From the IMG/VR virus record IMGVR_UViG_3300025570_000095, positions 1 through 26,350 of that record: 26,350 nt of DNA; one strand, written 5' to 3'. This document shows positions 17,308 to 23,790 of this stretch, one piece after another. Source of the DNA: a virus. A program made the position numbers and the translations under genes. Position 1 is the first letter of the stretch. The number at the start of each line of letters is the position of its first letter. The notes under the pieces were generated by a model. The model was given only the letters and a program-made list of their open reading frames with translations, was not told where the DNA came from and searched no databases.

Positions 17308-17531
17308 AAGGCCACCGCTGATCGATATGCGCTAAGATCATCCTGATGGCGCTGCTCTAGTGCGTGGTTCTCCCGCTCCTCTTCCATCAGATCCTCACTG
17401 ATACGATCTAGTTCACGATGGCACAACTCTAGGATGGCGAGATCACCTTTGCTGATGTCACACTCGTCCGCTAACCTGGCTATCTCGAATGTGAAATCAC
17501 TTAGCTCTTCTGCTAACTGCTGCTTGTTCAT
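17304..17531 (-). CDS. Small acidic coiled-coil protein, first gene of leftward operon
   Basis: A 75-residue, Glu/Leu-rich, probably coiled-coil protein (residues 3-60 helical, EERENHALEQ). It is the promoter-proximal gene of the recombination operon: the predicted -10 box lies about 30 bases before its ATG and an AAGGAAAG RBS precedes it. Function unknown. Confidence 0.6.
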   Translation of the reverse strand: MNKQQLAEELSDFTFEIARLADECDISKGDLAILELCHRELDRISEDLMEEERENHALEQRHQDDLSAYRSAVAL

Positions 17532-17560
17532 GTCTTTCCTTATCTGCTGATTGAGTTAGT

Positions 17561-17589
17561 AAGATAATCTAATTAAATGGGTCTGTCAA
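17561..17589 (-). promoter_or_regulatory. Leftward sigma70-type promoter
   Basis: On the minus strand a perfect -35 TTGACA (17584-17589), a 17-base spacer and -10 TATCTT (17561-17566) lie just upstream of the leftward operon. A second TTGACT (17622-17627) sits 38 bases further upstream and may be part of a tandem promoter. An eight-G run (17631-17638) follows. This is the best host-type promoter in the window and implies early transcription by host RNA polymerase. Confidence 0.75.
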
Positions 17590-17680
17590 CTTGTTTTTAT
17601 AAAAGATGTTTGATAAGGTGCAGTCAACTAGGGGGGGGTAAAGAGTGTCATTACTTACCCCATTACTGGTGAAATAGATA

Positions 17681-17729
17681 GGTTGAATGGGTTGAAGGGA
17701 AACACTGGAAGGGTTCAACCCTTTTTATT
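17681..17729 (+). promoter_or_regulatory. Operator-like repeats / hairpin before the regulator gene
   Basis: The heptamer GGTTGAA occurs at 17681 and 17690 and inverted (TTCAACC) at 17714. The last copy lies in the 11-base palindrome GGGTTCAACCC (17711-17721). The GGGTTGAA/TTCAACCC pair could form an 8-bp hairpin followed by TTTTTATTT, so a rightward terminator or attenuator is the alternative. The array lies between two divergent transcription units and in front of a Cro-size gene. No convincing rightward sigma70 promoter was found here. Confidence 0.45.
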
Positions 17730-17788
17730 TGGCAACAATTAAATGGTGAAGAATTGGTAATTTGAAATTCCAATTAATCGGAGAAGTT

Positions 17789-17980
17789 ATGAGAACACTA
17801 GAGTTAACAGAGTTCCTAGAGCATTCAGGAAAGAGTCTGCATAGATTTGCAGTAGAGTTGAGATTGTCACCGCCTAAAGTTCACTACTGGCGGCACAACT
17901 GCAACTGCCTAGTCGATTTCGAGGGCGATAAAGTACATGCAATACGGCTAGTAAAGGATAAGCTAGTCTACGAGGGATAA
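17789..17980 (+). CDS. Cro-size HTH regulator
   Basis: A 63-residue protein, ATG 17789 preceded by GGAG five bases upstream; the upstream in-frame ATG at 17762 lacks an RBS and is less likely. Residues 18-36 (HRFAVELRLSPPKVHYWRH) have a helix-turn-helix pattern, followed by a short beta region (KVHAIRLVKDKLVYEG). Size, layout and position divergent from the early operon resemble Cro repressors, which dock as dimers on palindromic operators such as that at 17711. No partner repressor is visible in the window. DNA-binding role is inferred. Confidence 0.55.
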   Translation: MRTLELTEFLEHSGKSLHRFAVELRLSPPKVHYWRHNCNCLVDFEGDKVHAIRLVKDKLVYEG

Positions 17981-18003
17981 AGAAAGGCCCACCTAAGTGG
18001 GCC
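17977..18003 (-). terminator. Leftward intrinsic terminator candidate
   Basis: A perfect 7-bp stem with four-base loop (GGCCCAC, CTAA, GTGGGCC; 17986-18003). On the minus strand it is followed by TTTCTTTAT, whereas on the plus strand no T-run follows, so it would stop leftward transcription. It directly follows the Cro-like stop. A second GGGG-AA-CCCC hairpin adjoins at 18013-18022. Confidence 0.5.
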
Positions 18004-18046
18004 GTGGGGCGAGGGGAACCCCCGTGTCAATCAGCAAGAGAGACAA

Positions 18047-18075
18047 TTGAAGTTTATCAGATATCAATTTAGAAA
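18047..18075 (+). promoter_or_regulatory. Weak rightward promoter candidate
   Basis: TTGAAG (18047-18052) and TAGAAA (18070-18075) with a 17-base spacer could read through the control region into the helicase operon. Both hexamers are only partial matches, so this is tentative. Confidence 0.3.
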
Positions 18076-18161
18076 AAAGGTTTTATTTATCACCGGATGG
18101 TGTTAGATTAAATGTGTCGGCGGGATTACCAGTCCCTGAAGGCCGATCGGACAAAGTAAGG

Positions 18162-18186
18162 AAAAAACCGTGCTCAACCGACACGG
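18162..18186 (-). terminator. Second leftward terminator candidate
   Basis: On the minus strand CCGTG and CACGG (18182-18186 and 18168-18172) form a 5-bp stem with nine-base loop, directly followed by six T (18162-18167). It would end leftward transcripts starting in or near the iteron region. It overlaps one arm of the 18114/18178 inverted repeat, so the two structures exclude each other. Confidence 0.45.
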
Positions 18187-18200
18187 CCACATTGTCCCAT

Positions 18201-18240
18201 AACGTCCTTCAACGTGCAATAACATGCGTTAACGTGTGTC
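18201..18240 (+). repeat. Four head-to-tail 10-bp iterons
   Basis: Four contiguous units, each beginning AAC: AACGTCCTTC, AACGTGCAAT, AACATGCGTT, AACGTGTGTC. The first five bases are AACGT in three and AACAT in one; the period is exactly one helical turn. Such phased arrays bind initiator or regulator proteins on one DNA face. They lie upstream of the helicase and zinc-finger genes. Confidence 0.7.
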
Positions 18241-18315
18241 TATTCAATTCCTGCCGATGGAAAGTGGCGCTTAACTGTGCGTCCAATCCAAATAGCGGTA
18301 ATTCGTGAGCATGTT

Positions 18316-18458
18316 TTAGGTCTGTCCACTTGACCCGATTCACGTCCTATATGCAGCAGACCCCAAGCGGGGGTTGTATGAGTTGCGTCATACAGAAAGC
18401 GAAAGCTATGAGTACCGCATCTTCGGATGTACACATGTAAGACCTAACGCTGCTAGCG
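18316..18458 (+). ncRNA. Candidate structured RNA / leader of helicase mRNA
   Basis: A closing helix TTAGGTCT (18316-18323) with AGACCTAA (18440-18447) encloses four hairpins: GACCCC/GGGGTT (18359-18375), GTATGA/TCATAC with loop GTTGCG (18376-18393), AGC-GAAA-GCT (18398-18407) and GCATC-TTCG-GATGT (18417-18430). A small CGCT/AGCG hairpin follows (18448-18458). The GNRA and UUCG loops and two G-U pairs are correct only on the plus strand, which argues for RNA in the helicase direction. GGTCTG (18319-18324) can instead pair with CAGACC (18357-18362), a mutually exclusive helix. It matches no RNA class I recognise. Confidence 0.5.
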
Positions 18459-18524
18459 CCAGTCAAGGTTATGTGTTGCAACAGGGAAAAAGTGGAGCTG
18501 TGCCTAAAATAAATTGGAGGTGAT

Positions 18525-19982
18525 ATGGAACTAAGAGAGCATCAAGCGAGAGCGATTGAGATGTGTAGGGACTCAGTCAGGAAGGGCAATAAGAGGATCA
18601 TGTTGGCAGCACCATGTTCATTCGGCAAGACTAGGGTAGCGGTAGAGATGCTAGCCAATGCTGCAAAGAAGGGGAAAGAGGGCATCTTCATCTGTGATCG
18701 TATCAAGCTGGTTCAGCAAACGGTTGCAGAATTCGACAAGCATGGGATAGAGGCGGGAGTCATTCAGGGGTGGGATCATCCTCGCGCTAACTGGCATGCA
18801 CCCATTCAGATAGCATCCATTCACACACTAGCAAGGCGCAGAAACTGGCCGATGTCTAGGCTCATCATCGTCGATGAGGCGCACGTTCACTATAAGACCA
18901 CCACCACACTCATGGAAAAGTACAGTCGAGTGCCTGTTATCGGTCTATCAGCTACACCATTCAGCAAGGGATTAGGCAATCACTATGATGATCTGATTGT
19001 ACCCATCACTGCTAGCCAGTTAACCGACAAGGGATACTTAGCACCTGCCAAATACTACGGTGGATCAAAACCTAATCTAAAAGGCATTAGGTCGAAACGA
19101 CTGAACACTGGAGCATCCGACTATGATCCAGGCCAGCTAGGCGAGCGGATGGAAAAGGATATTAAGTTAGTCGGGGACATCATCGACAACTGGAAGAGGT
19201 ACGGGGAGAACAGCCAGACAATCGCATTCTCACCTAGCATCAATCACAGTAAGACAATGGTTAAGATGTTCAACGATGCAGGGATTCCCGCCGAGCATAT
19301 CGACGGATACATGGATGATGCTGAGAGACAGATACTGTACCGCGAACATGACGAGGGCAAGTTTAAGATACTGTCATGCAGTCGATTGTTAAATACTGGA
19401 TACGATGCGCCCAGTGTGCGGTGCTTGATCGACGCATTCCCCACTAAGTCTCTATCGAGTTACGTCCAGCGTATAGGTCGGGTGTTAAGACTACACAAAG
19501 ACAAGCCCCACGCAATCATCCTCGACCATGCGGGTAACGTGGCCAAGCATGGATTCGCGGAAGACGTAGTACCTGATACTCTGCACGATGGCGAGAGAGA
19601 ATACAGGGAGCGCGATCAAACCAAAGAGAAGAAAGAACCCAAGACAATGGACTGCCCCGCCTGTTTCCAGACCATGATCATGCCTCGATGCGTGTGTGGT
19701 TACGAGGTGCCCAAGGCTGAGTTGCTAAAGACGGACAAGCAGATTCTCACTGAGATTAAGCGGGAAGACAAGGGCCGTTGGCTATACGAGTTCCAATACT
19801 ACGCACTCCAGAAAGGATACAAACCTGGATGGGCAGCATGGGCATACAAGTCTAAGTTTGGAGTGTGGCCTAGAGTCATGGCAGTTCCAGGCGAACGGAT
19901 GCCAGAGGTGCAAAGCTACGTTAAACACTTACAGATCAAGAGGGCGAAGAATGTTGAACGAGATTTTAGAAAGGCTGGATAA
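18525..19982 (+). CDS. SF2 DNA helicase (DEAH type) with zinc motif
   Basis: A 485-residue superfamily 2 helicase like those of phage replication modules. Walker A APCSFGKT (29-36), DEAH (117-120), SAT (142-144) and motif VI QRIGRVLR (315-322) are all intact. C-terminal to the motor is a four-cysteine pair (CPAC at 377-380 and CVC at 389-391), a likely zinc-binding element, then a basic helical tail. The SD GGAGGTGAT is close to ideal. It begins the rightward replication operon immediately after the control region, so it may unwind an origin or act at recombination forks. No polymerase or DnaB-like helicase is encoded nearby. Its end overlaps the next gene by 32 bases. Confidence 0.85.
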   Translation: MELREHQARAIEMCRDSVRKGNKRIMLAAPCSFGKTRVAVEMLANAAKKGKEGIFICDRIKLVQQTVAEFDKHGIEAGVIQGWDHPRANWHAPIQIASIHTLARRRNWPMSRLIIVDEAHVHYKTTTTLMEKYSRVPVIGLSATPFSKGLGNHYDDLIVPITASQLTDKGYLAPAKYYGGSKPNLKGIRSKRLNTGASDYDPGQLGERMEKDIKLVGDIIDNWKRYGENSQTIAFSPSINHSKTMVKMFNDAGIPAEHIDGYMDDAERQILYREHDEGKFKILSCSRLLNTGYDAPSVRCLIDAFPTKSLSSYVQRIGRVLRLHKDKPHAIILDHAGNVAKHGFAEDVVPDTLHDGEREYRERDQTKEKKEPKTMDCPACFQTMIMPRCVCGYEVPKAELLKTDKQILTEIKREDKGRWLYEFQYYALQKGYKPGWAAWAYKSKFGVWPRVMAVPGERMPEVQSYVKHLQIKRAKNVERDFRKAG

Positions 19983-20346
19983 GGTACGCAGACATGGTGA
20001 CAGATATAGGGCTGTATGTCCTGTGCATGACGGCAACAATCCCACAGCACTATCACTGAAGGAGGAAGACGGAAAGGTTTTAATTCACTGCCATGTATGT
20101 CTGGCGAATGGGCCAGATGTCGTGCAAGCAATCGGGTTAACAGATGCCGCGTTGTTCCGAGATGCACCACAAAGAACGGACGGAAAAAGTTACTTTTCTA
20201 GGGAGCAGAAAGAGGTAGCCACAGAGGATAAGTTCTTTATAGAGATTTACAACAACCAGATAGCGAACGGACATCAACCTAGCAGGGAAGAGTACCGGAG
20301 ATACAGATTAAGTCAGCAACGAGTGAAGATACTGGAGTCAGCATGA
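19951..20346 (+). CDS. Stand-alone CHC2 primase zinc-finger protein
   Basis: A 131-residue protein from ATG 19951 (RBS AGAGGG); a longer frame from 19858 lies inside the helicase gene and is rejected. Cys23, His26, Cys47 and Cys50 (AVCPVHD ... IHCHVC) form the CHC2 zinc finger of DnaG-type primases, followed by DVVQAIGLTDAALF, the usual end of that domain. There is no TOPRIM catalytic domain here or downstream. It could load host primase, bind the origin, or be the split zinc subunit of the helicase. Last part is basic and helical. Confidence 0.75.
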   Translation: MLNEILERLDKVRRHGDRYRAVCPVHDGNNPTALSLKEEDGKVLIHCHVCLANGPDVVQAIGLTDAALFRDAPQRTDGKSYFSREQKEVATEDKFFIEIYNNQIANGHQPSREEYRRYRLSQQRVKILESA

Positions 20347-20798
20347 GACTAGAAGCAGAGACAATAGAGATGACCATCGACAATCGGGATGGTCTGGAGC
20401 AGATGCTACAAATGTTTAGCGAGACGGACATTGAGTTCCCCGTCAGGTTAACCATAGACAAGAGGAAGAAGACTAGAACGTTGATCCAGAATAACACGGC
20501 TAACAAATGGTATCGTGACTGTGAGAAACAGGGAGATATGAAAGCGTGGGAATACAAGGCGTATTGTAAGCTGCACTTTGGAGTGCCCATCCTGCGTAGA
20601 GACAGCGTGAAGTATAAAGAAATGTATGATACAAAGGTCAAAGAGTTTCCATATGAAACCAAGCTGATGTTCATGGCTGAACCGTACTCGTTTCCTGTCA
20701 CGTCTATGATGAATGTGGCACAACATAGCGAGTTCCTAGAGATGGTCGAACGGCATTTCAGCCAGCAAGGATTCCAACTAACGGAGGTGAGGAAGTGA
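20343..20798 (+). CDS. NinB-like conserved phage protein
   Basis: A 151-residue protein with ATGA overlap to the preceding gene. The core RTLIQNNTANKWYRDCEKQGD (about 45-65) and YCKLHFGVPILRRD (73-86) resemble a family often annotated as NinB/Orf recombination mediators; the N-terminal 40 residues differ. NinB proteins bind single-stranded DNA and help exchange SSB for recombinases, which fits this operon. The match is by pattern only and should be treated as tentative. Confidence 0.5.
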   Translation: MRLEAETIEMTIDNRDGLEQMLQMFSETDIEFPVRLTIDKRKKTRTLIQNNTANKWYRDCEKQGDMKAWEYKAYCKLHFGVPILRRDSVKYKEMYDTKVKEFPYETKLMFMAEPYSFPVTSMMNVAQHSEFLEMVERHFSQQGFQLTEVRK

Positions 20799-20977
20799 CA
20801 AAGTTAACTAGAGGTAATGAGCGTAGCATCACGCCCAAGTTATTGACGTTTGCGGAGAAAGAGGCAGCGCGTATTAAACTGGAGCGAGACATGGAAGAGT
20901 TCTTTGCGCGAGATGGATTCATCCGCGAGATTCCACAGGGAAAGTCAGCTATCAATCTAAAGAAAGGCTTGCGGTGA
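20795..20977 (+). CDS. Small unknown protein
   Basis: A 60-residue GTG-started ORF with GTGA overlap. A charged helix (FAEKEAARIKLERDMEEFFARDGF) covers the middle, and the C-terminus is basic. Nothing recognisable; it may be a short adaptor helix for the neighbouring nuclease. Overlaps the next gene by GTGA. Confidence 0.5.
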   Translation: MTKLTRGNERSITPKLLTFAEKEAARIKLERDMEEFFARDGFIREIPQGKSAINLKKGLR

Positions 20978-21297
20978 GGAGCAAAGGCAATGCTCCAAGT
21001 GCTGAACAGAAGAGGTGGCATGATCAAGTGGCTAGCTTGGGATGTGTCGAATGCTTTTCCCCTGCACAAATCCACCATCCAGTGGGCGCAACAGCCAAGC
21101 ATAACAAGATAGCGATAGGCCATTGGTGGGTGCTACCGTTGTGTGAAGAGCATCATCGGGCCTTGCATGCGGGTGAATCTTTCGAGTATGACAGTAGAAA
21201 ACTGTTTGAAAAAGGGGAGTATGCTAGAATACTGGACGATAATAATCACCCTGTGCCTGAAGAGGTAGAAGCAGCGATTATGGACTATCACAGATGA
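20974..21297 (+). CDS. HNH-type nuclease, Ref-like
   Basis: A 107-residue protein. Cys24-x-x-Cys27, His34-His35 (IHHPVG), then LPLCEEHHRALHAG with Cys57, His60, His61 and His65, gives a zinc-stabilised HNH (beta-beta-alpha metal) core. The pattern resembles recombination-enhancement (RecA-dependent) nucleases of P1 Ref type and related phage proteins. It sits next to a PD-(D/E)XK nuclease and a NinB-like protein, consistent with processing joint molecules. The start is GTG 20974, overlapping the previous TGA. Confidence 0.65.
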   Translation: MRSKGNAPSAEQKRWHDQVASLGCVECFSPAQIHHPVGATAKHNKIAIGHWWVLPLCEEHHRALHAGESFEYDSRKLFEKGEYARILDDNNHPVPEEVEAAIMDYHR

Positions 21298-21590
21298 GCA
21301 AGTACGCGAGAAAGAAAGACGATAATCATGATGAGATTGTCGATGAATTCAAGCGTCTTGGATGTGGCGTGAAAGACGTGCACAATCTGCCAGACTTTGT
21401 AGACATCATCATCTGCTATAAGGGCCAGACAGTCATGGTCGAGATCAAGGATGGAGCTAAGCCACCAAGCGCGAGAAAGCTAACGAGTGGTGAGAAGAAA
21501 TTCAGCGATGAGTGGATAGCGAAGGGCGGAAAGTGGGCTTGCATTACTAACACTTGGGAAGCAAACGAACTGGTCAAAAGCATTGGGTGA
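21294..21590 (+). CDS. PD-(D/E)XK nuclease, resolvase-like
   Basis: A 98-residue minimal nuclease. Glu14 in DNHDEIVDEF, Asp37 within LPDFVDIIICYKG, and Glu50-Ile-Lys52 in VMVEIKDGAKPP are the expected catalytic set. This arrangement fits VRR-NUC / archaeal-type Holliday-junction resolvases. The domain is about the minimum length. Acts probably on replication or recombination intermediates before packaging. Start overlaps the HNH stop by ATGA. Confidence 0.7.
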   Translation: MSKYARKKDDNHDEIVDEFKRLGCGVKDVHNLPDFVDIIICYKGQTVMVEIKDGAKPPSARKLTSGEKKFSDEWIAKGGKWACITNTWEANELVKSIG

Positions 21591-21591
21591 A

Positions 21592-21825
21592 GTGTCGATT
21601 CTCGACCGGAACGCAGAGCAAGTGCGGGATGCGTTGAGGGATTTGATCGAGCAATGTGAGAGCGGGGATATATCAGGTGCGGTGATCATCACCGAGCATC
21701 AGGATTACTTTGATTTAGTAATGCCTGGAACCTTCTCAACTGACCCAGAATCTATAGCTAGCGTGGTTGGTCGCTTGCATATCGCGTCAAATATTTTTTG
21801 CGGCATGGTGGAAGAGGATGAGTGA
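21592..21825 (+). CDS. Small unknown protein
   Basis: A 77-residue ORF; GTG 21592 is preferred over TTG 21583 because it follows the nuclease stop. It begins MSILDRNAEQVRDALRDL, then a beta segment (SGAVIITEHQDYFDLVMPG) and an acidic end. No motif was recognised. Its stop overlaps the next ATG by several bases. Confidence 0.5.
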   Translation: MSILDRNAEQVRDALRDLIEQCESGDISGAVIITEHQDYFDLVMPGTFSTDPESIASVVGRLHIASNIFCGMVEEDE

Positions 21826-22990
21826 CAGCACTGAGCAACATTTAGATTTTTGCAACACTGAAAACCAAACTGAAATTATCAAGATGCGTATCAGCGGCAT
21901 GAGCAATGTTGAGATTGGTGCGGAGTTGGGGCGAGACCCGAAGCGCATCAGCGAGATCGTGCAAAAAGTACATCGACGCGCAGCCGCATCAGGCATAGCA
22001 CCTGATCAAAATTTGAACAGGGAAGTTGCCCCAGGATTTACCACCAAACGAGTCAGCACCGCCTATAACATGGACAACGAGATTGTGCTGCAATGGCACA
22101 TCCAAGAGCCAGAAAAGGTCAAGCTGGAAGAGTTAATAGCCCAATTTGTAGATGGATTTAAAGATGAAGTCACCGGAATCCACACTCCCATTGACCCGCC
22201 TAGAAGCACTGATGACGATCTCATGGTTAGCTATCTTATTGGTGATCACCATCTTGGCATGCTCGCTCACCACACTGAGACAATGGGTGATGACTACGAT
22301 GTCAAGATTAGCCAGAATCTTTTAGAAAATGCAATTGATCGTCTAGTTGGATCGGCACCATCTGGTGAGGTCGGGGTGCTTGTGAACCTTGGCGATTTCA
22401 TGCACATAAACGACTCGACTAGCTCAACGCCTAATTCTAAAAATCTACTAGACTCAGACGGTCGATACTCTAAGACCATTCGCGCTGCTAGTAATGTGAT
22501 AAAGCGTACGGTATTGCGTATGTTGGAGAAGCATAATCAGGTATGGCTTGTGAACGTCAGGGGAAATCATGATCCTGATGCGGCGTTGTGGTTGAACGAG
22601 GTAATGCGCTTGTACTTTGAAGATGATCCCCGCGTCAAGGTATTTGATAACGCGAGTAAATTTATTTGGTGGCAGTGGGGCAAAAATCTAGTCGTGACCC
22701 ATCACGGTGACAGGATCAAGATGTCTAATTTGCATGGGTCAATAGTCAGTAACTTGAGGCAAGAATGGGGCGAGTCAGATCATACTTTTGTTTGGACAGG
22801 ACACATACACCACAAGAATCAAGAGGAATACGGGGGCGCATTGTTCGAGTCTTGGAACATCCTAGCACCCGCAGACGCTTGGCACAGTGGCTCTGGCTAT
22901 GCCAGTTCGCGAAGTATGACCTGCGTAATCCTCCACAAATTGTACGGGGAGCAAGGCCGATTGAAAGCGAATATTCAGGAGCTGATGTGA
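21818..22990 (+). CDS. HTH-metallophosphoesterase fusion
   Basis: A 390-residue protein from ATG 21818, eight bases before the previous stop with GAAGAGG ahead of it. Residues 18-54 (EIIKMRISGMSNVEIGAELGRDP) are a helix-turn-helix of the resolvase or sigma-4 kind. The rest is a calcineurin-like metallophosphoesterase with all motifs: GDHHLG (142-147), GDF (192-194), GNHD (249-252), HHGD (295-298), GHIHH (328-332). The catalytic part resembles the Mre11/SbcD nuclease core; the HTH suggests DNA targeting. Such fusions recur in phages and may act as nuclease or phosphatase. Confidence 0.78.
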   Translation: MSDSTEQHLDFCNTENQTEIIKMRISGMSNVEIGAELGRDPKRISEIVQKVHRRAAASGIAPDQNLNREVAPGFTTKRVSTAYNMDNEIVLQWHIQEPEKVKLEELIAQFVDGFKDEVTGIHTPIDPPRSTDDDLMVSYLIGDHHLGMLAHHTETMGDDYDVKISQNLLENAIDRLVGSAPSGEVGVLVNLGDFMHINDSTSSTPNSKNLLDSDGRYSKTIRAASNVIKRTVLRMLEKHNQVWLVNVRGNHDPDAALWLNEVMRLYFEDDPRVKVFDNASKFIWWQWGKNLVVTHHGDRIKMSNLHGSIVSNLRQEWGESDHTFVWTGHIHHKNQEEYGGALFESWNILAPADAWHSGSGYASSRSMTCVILHKLYGEQGRLKANIQELM

Positions 22991-23193
22991 GCGCACTAGA
23001 CAGACAAATTTCAGGTAGCCATTACAAGACGATGAAGATTCAGCCGTTGGAATATGCTTTAGAAAACGACTTGGGCGTATGTGAGCATGCGGTGATCAAG
23101 TATGTGTCGAGATGGAGAGAGAAAGGGGGAGTGGATGACCTGAGAAAAGCCATCCACTATTGTGAGATATTGATTGAGCGGGAAGCTACCTAG
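22987..23193 (+). CDS. DUF3310 protein
   Basis: A 68-residue DUF3310 protein: QISGSHYKTMKIQPLEYALEN, then CEHAVIKYVSRWREKGGVDDL and KAIHYCEIL are the family's blocks. Related domains occur in the nucleotide kinase of T7-like phages (gp1.7), where the function of the DUF itself is not settled. The GTG at 22987 overlaps the previous TGA. It ends the rightward block and converges, with a four-base overlap, on the minus-strand operon. Confidence 0.8.
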   Translation: MSALDRQISGSHYKTMKIQPLEYALENDLGVCEHAVIKYVSRWREKGGVDDLRKAIHYCEILIEREAT

Positions 23194-23357
23194 TCACAAT
23201 CCGGTTCGATGTTTTGATAATCGGGAATGAGTCCGGCGCAAACGTCTTGGTTGTATTGTTCGGCCTGTTTCAGCTCATGGTTGAATTCGTCGTTACTCAG
23301 CCAGATAAAAGCAAAGGTGAGGACAGCGGCGAGGATTATTTTTTGGTATGTGTTCAT
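23190..23357 (-). CDS. Small membrane-anchored protein
   Basis: A 55-residue ORF with one hydrophobic segment near the N-terminus (IILAAVLTFAFIWL, residues 7-20) and a polar tail containing two cysteines (VCAGLIPDYQNIEPDCD). This resembles small phage proteins with a membrane anchor and a CxxxxxxDY-type tail. It overlaps DUF3310 at its stop and the next minus gene by ATGA at its start. Function unknown. Confidence 0.55.
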   Translation of the reverse strand: MNTYQKIILAAVLTFAFIWLSNDEFNHELKQAEQYNQDVCAGLIPDYQNIEPDCD

Positions 23358-23713
23358 TGGCTTATGCCCTCATCTCGTATTGTTTGATTGTCATAAAAGT
23401 CCCAATACTCCCCTAACTTTCTTGCGTAATTGTCAAATGTGAGGTGATTCTTGATTGACCACTTTTCAATGATTGGCTGCCCGTATGCGTCCTCATCAAC
23501 GACAATATCCACGACAGTTTTCTTAACGTTCGCATATCGCCAGCCTGACTCTGCTATGGGGTTATTACAGACCCACACGCGGTGAGGATAGTTGACGACT
23601 GGCAGCCAACTATCTTCAGGGCTGTTTATCACATAATCGAATGAGGTGTCGTATCCTTTATGCTTGAATGTGCCAATAACGTTTTTTATCTCTCTGATTG
23701 GTGCGTATGCCAT
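23354..23713 (-). CDS. Unknown phage protein
   Basis: A 119-residue protein with a beta-rich middle (SWLPVVNYPHRVWVCNNPI, KKTVVDIVVDED) and an aromatic C-terminus. No family recognised. RBS GAGGG sits eight bases before the ATG, inside the duplicated leader that also precedes the gene at 24566. It may thus be made from its own promoter as well as from the operon mRNA. Confidence 0.58.
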   Translation of the reverse strand: MAYAPIREIKNVIGTFKHKGYDTSFDYVINSPEDSWLPVVNYPHRVWVCNNPIAESGWRYANVKKTVVDIVVDEDAYGQPIIEKWSIKNHLTFDNYARKLGEYWDFYDNQTIRDEGISQ

Positions 23714-23790
23714 GCTGTAAACCCTCTGTTGTTTGATGTATAATTCGTTAGTACGGAATAAATACTAAACATTGAATAAAAAAATGTAAA
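23711..23790 (-). repeat. Duplicated promoter/leader, copy A
   Basis: About 80 bases upstream of and including the start of the 23713 gene align with 24564-24645. The first 20 bases after the ATG complement (CATGCTGTAAACCCTCTGTT) are identical; TGTATAATT and GTACGGAAT are also shared. On the minus strand the copy carries a TATACA -10-like box and the GAGGG RBS. Its far end encodes the last codons of the 23765 gene. Confidence 0.7.

Larger units (their letters stand above)
17981..18524. other. 544-base non-coding control region
   Basis: No ORF with an RBS was found between the Cro-like gene and the helicase. The region holds, in order: a hairpin pair (17986-18022), a weak rightward promoter (18047-18075), a CACC-GGAT-GGTG hairpin (18091-18102), a 7-bp long-range inverted repeat (GTGTCGG 18114-18120 with CCGACAC 18178-18184), four phased 10-bp repeats (18201-18240), and the multi-hairpin segment 18316-18458. 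The helicase SD GGAGGTGAT follows. Together this looks like a replication origin and/or regulatory RNA region. Confidence 0.55.

Noticed and set aside
17986-18022. Double hairpin resembling the ribozyme region (second hammerhead?)
   Set aside because: It has GAAA next to a stem, but no CTGATGA core nearby and no U after the stem, so no hammerhead can be built on either strand.
19858-19950. Upstream start for the CHC2 protein
   Set aside because: It would lie inside the helicase gene and add residues unlike the family; ATG 19951 has an RBS and starts right before the zinc finger.
22765-22986. Upstream part of the long frame ending in DUF3310
   Set aside because: Arg-rich translation overlapping the phosphoesterase in another frame; DUF3310 begins at GTG 22987.
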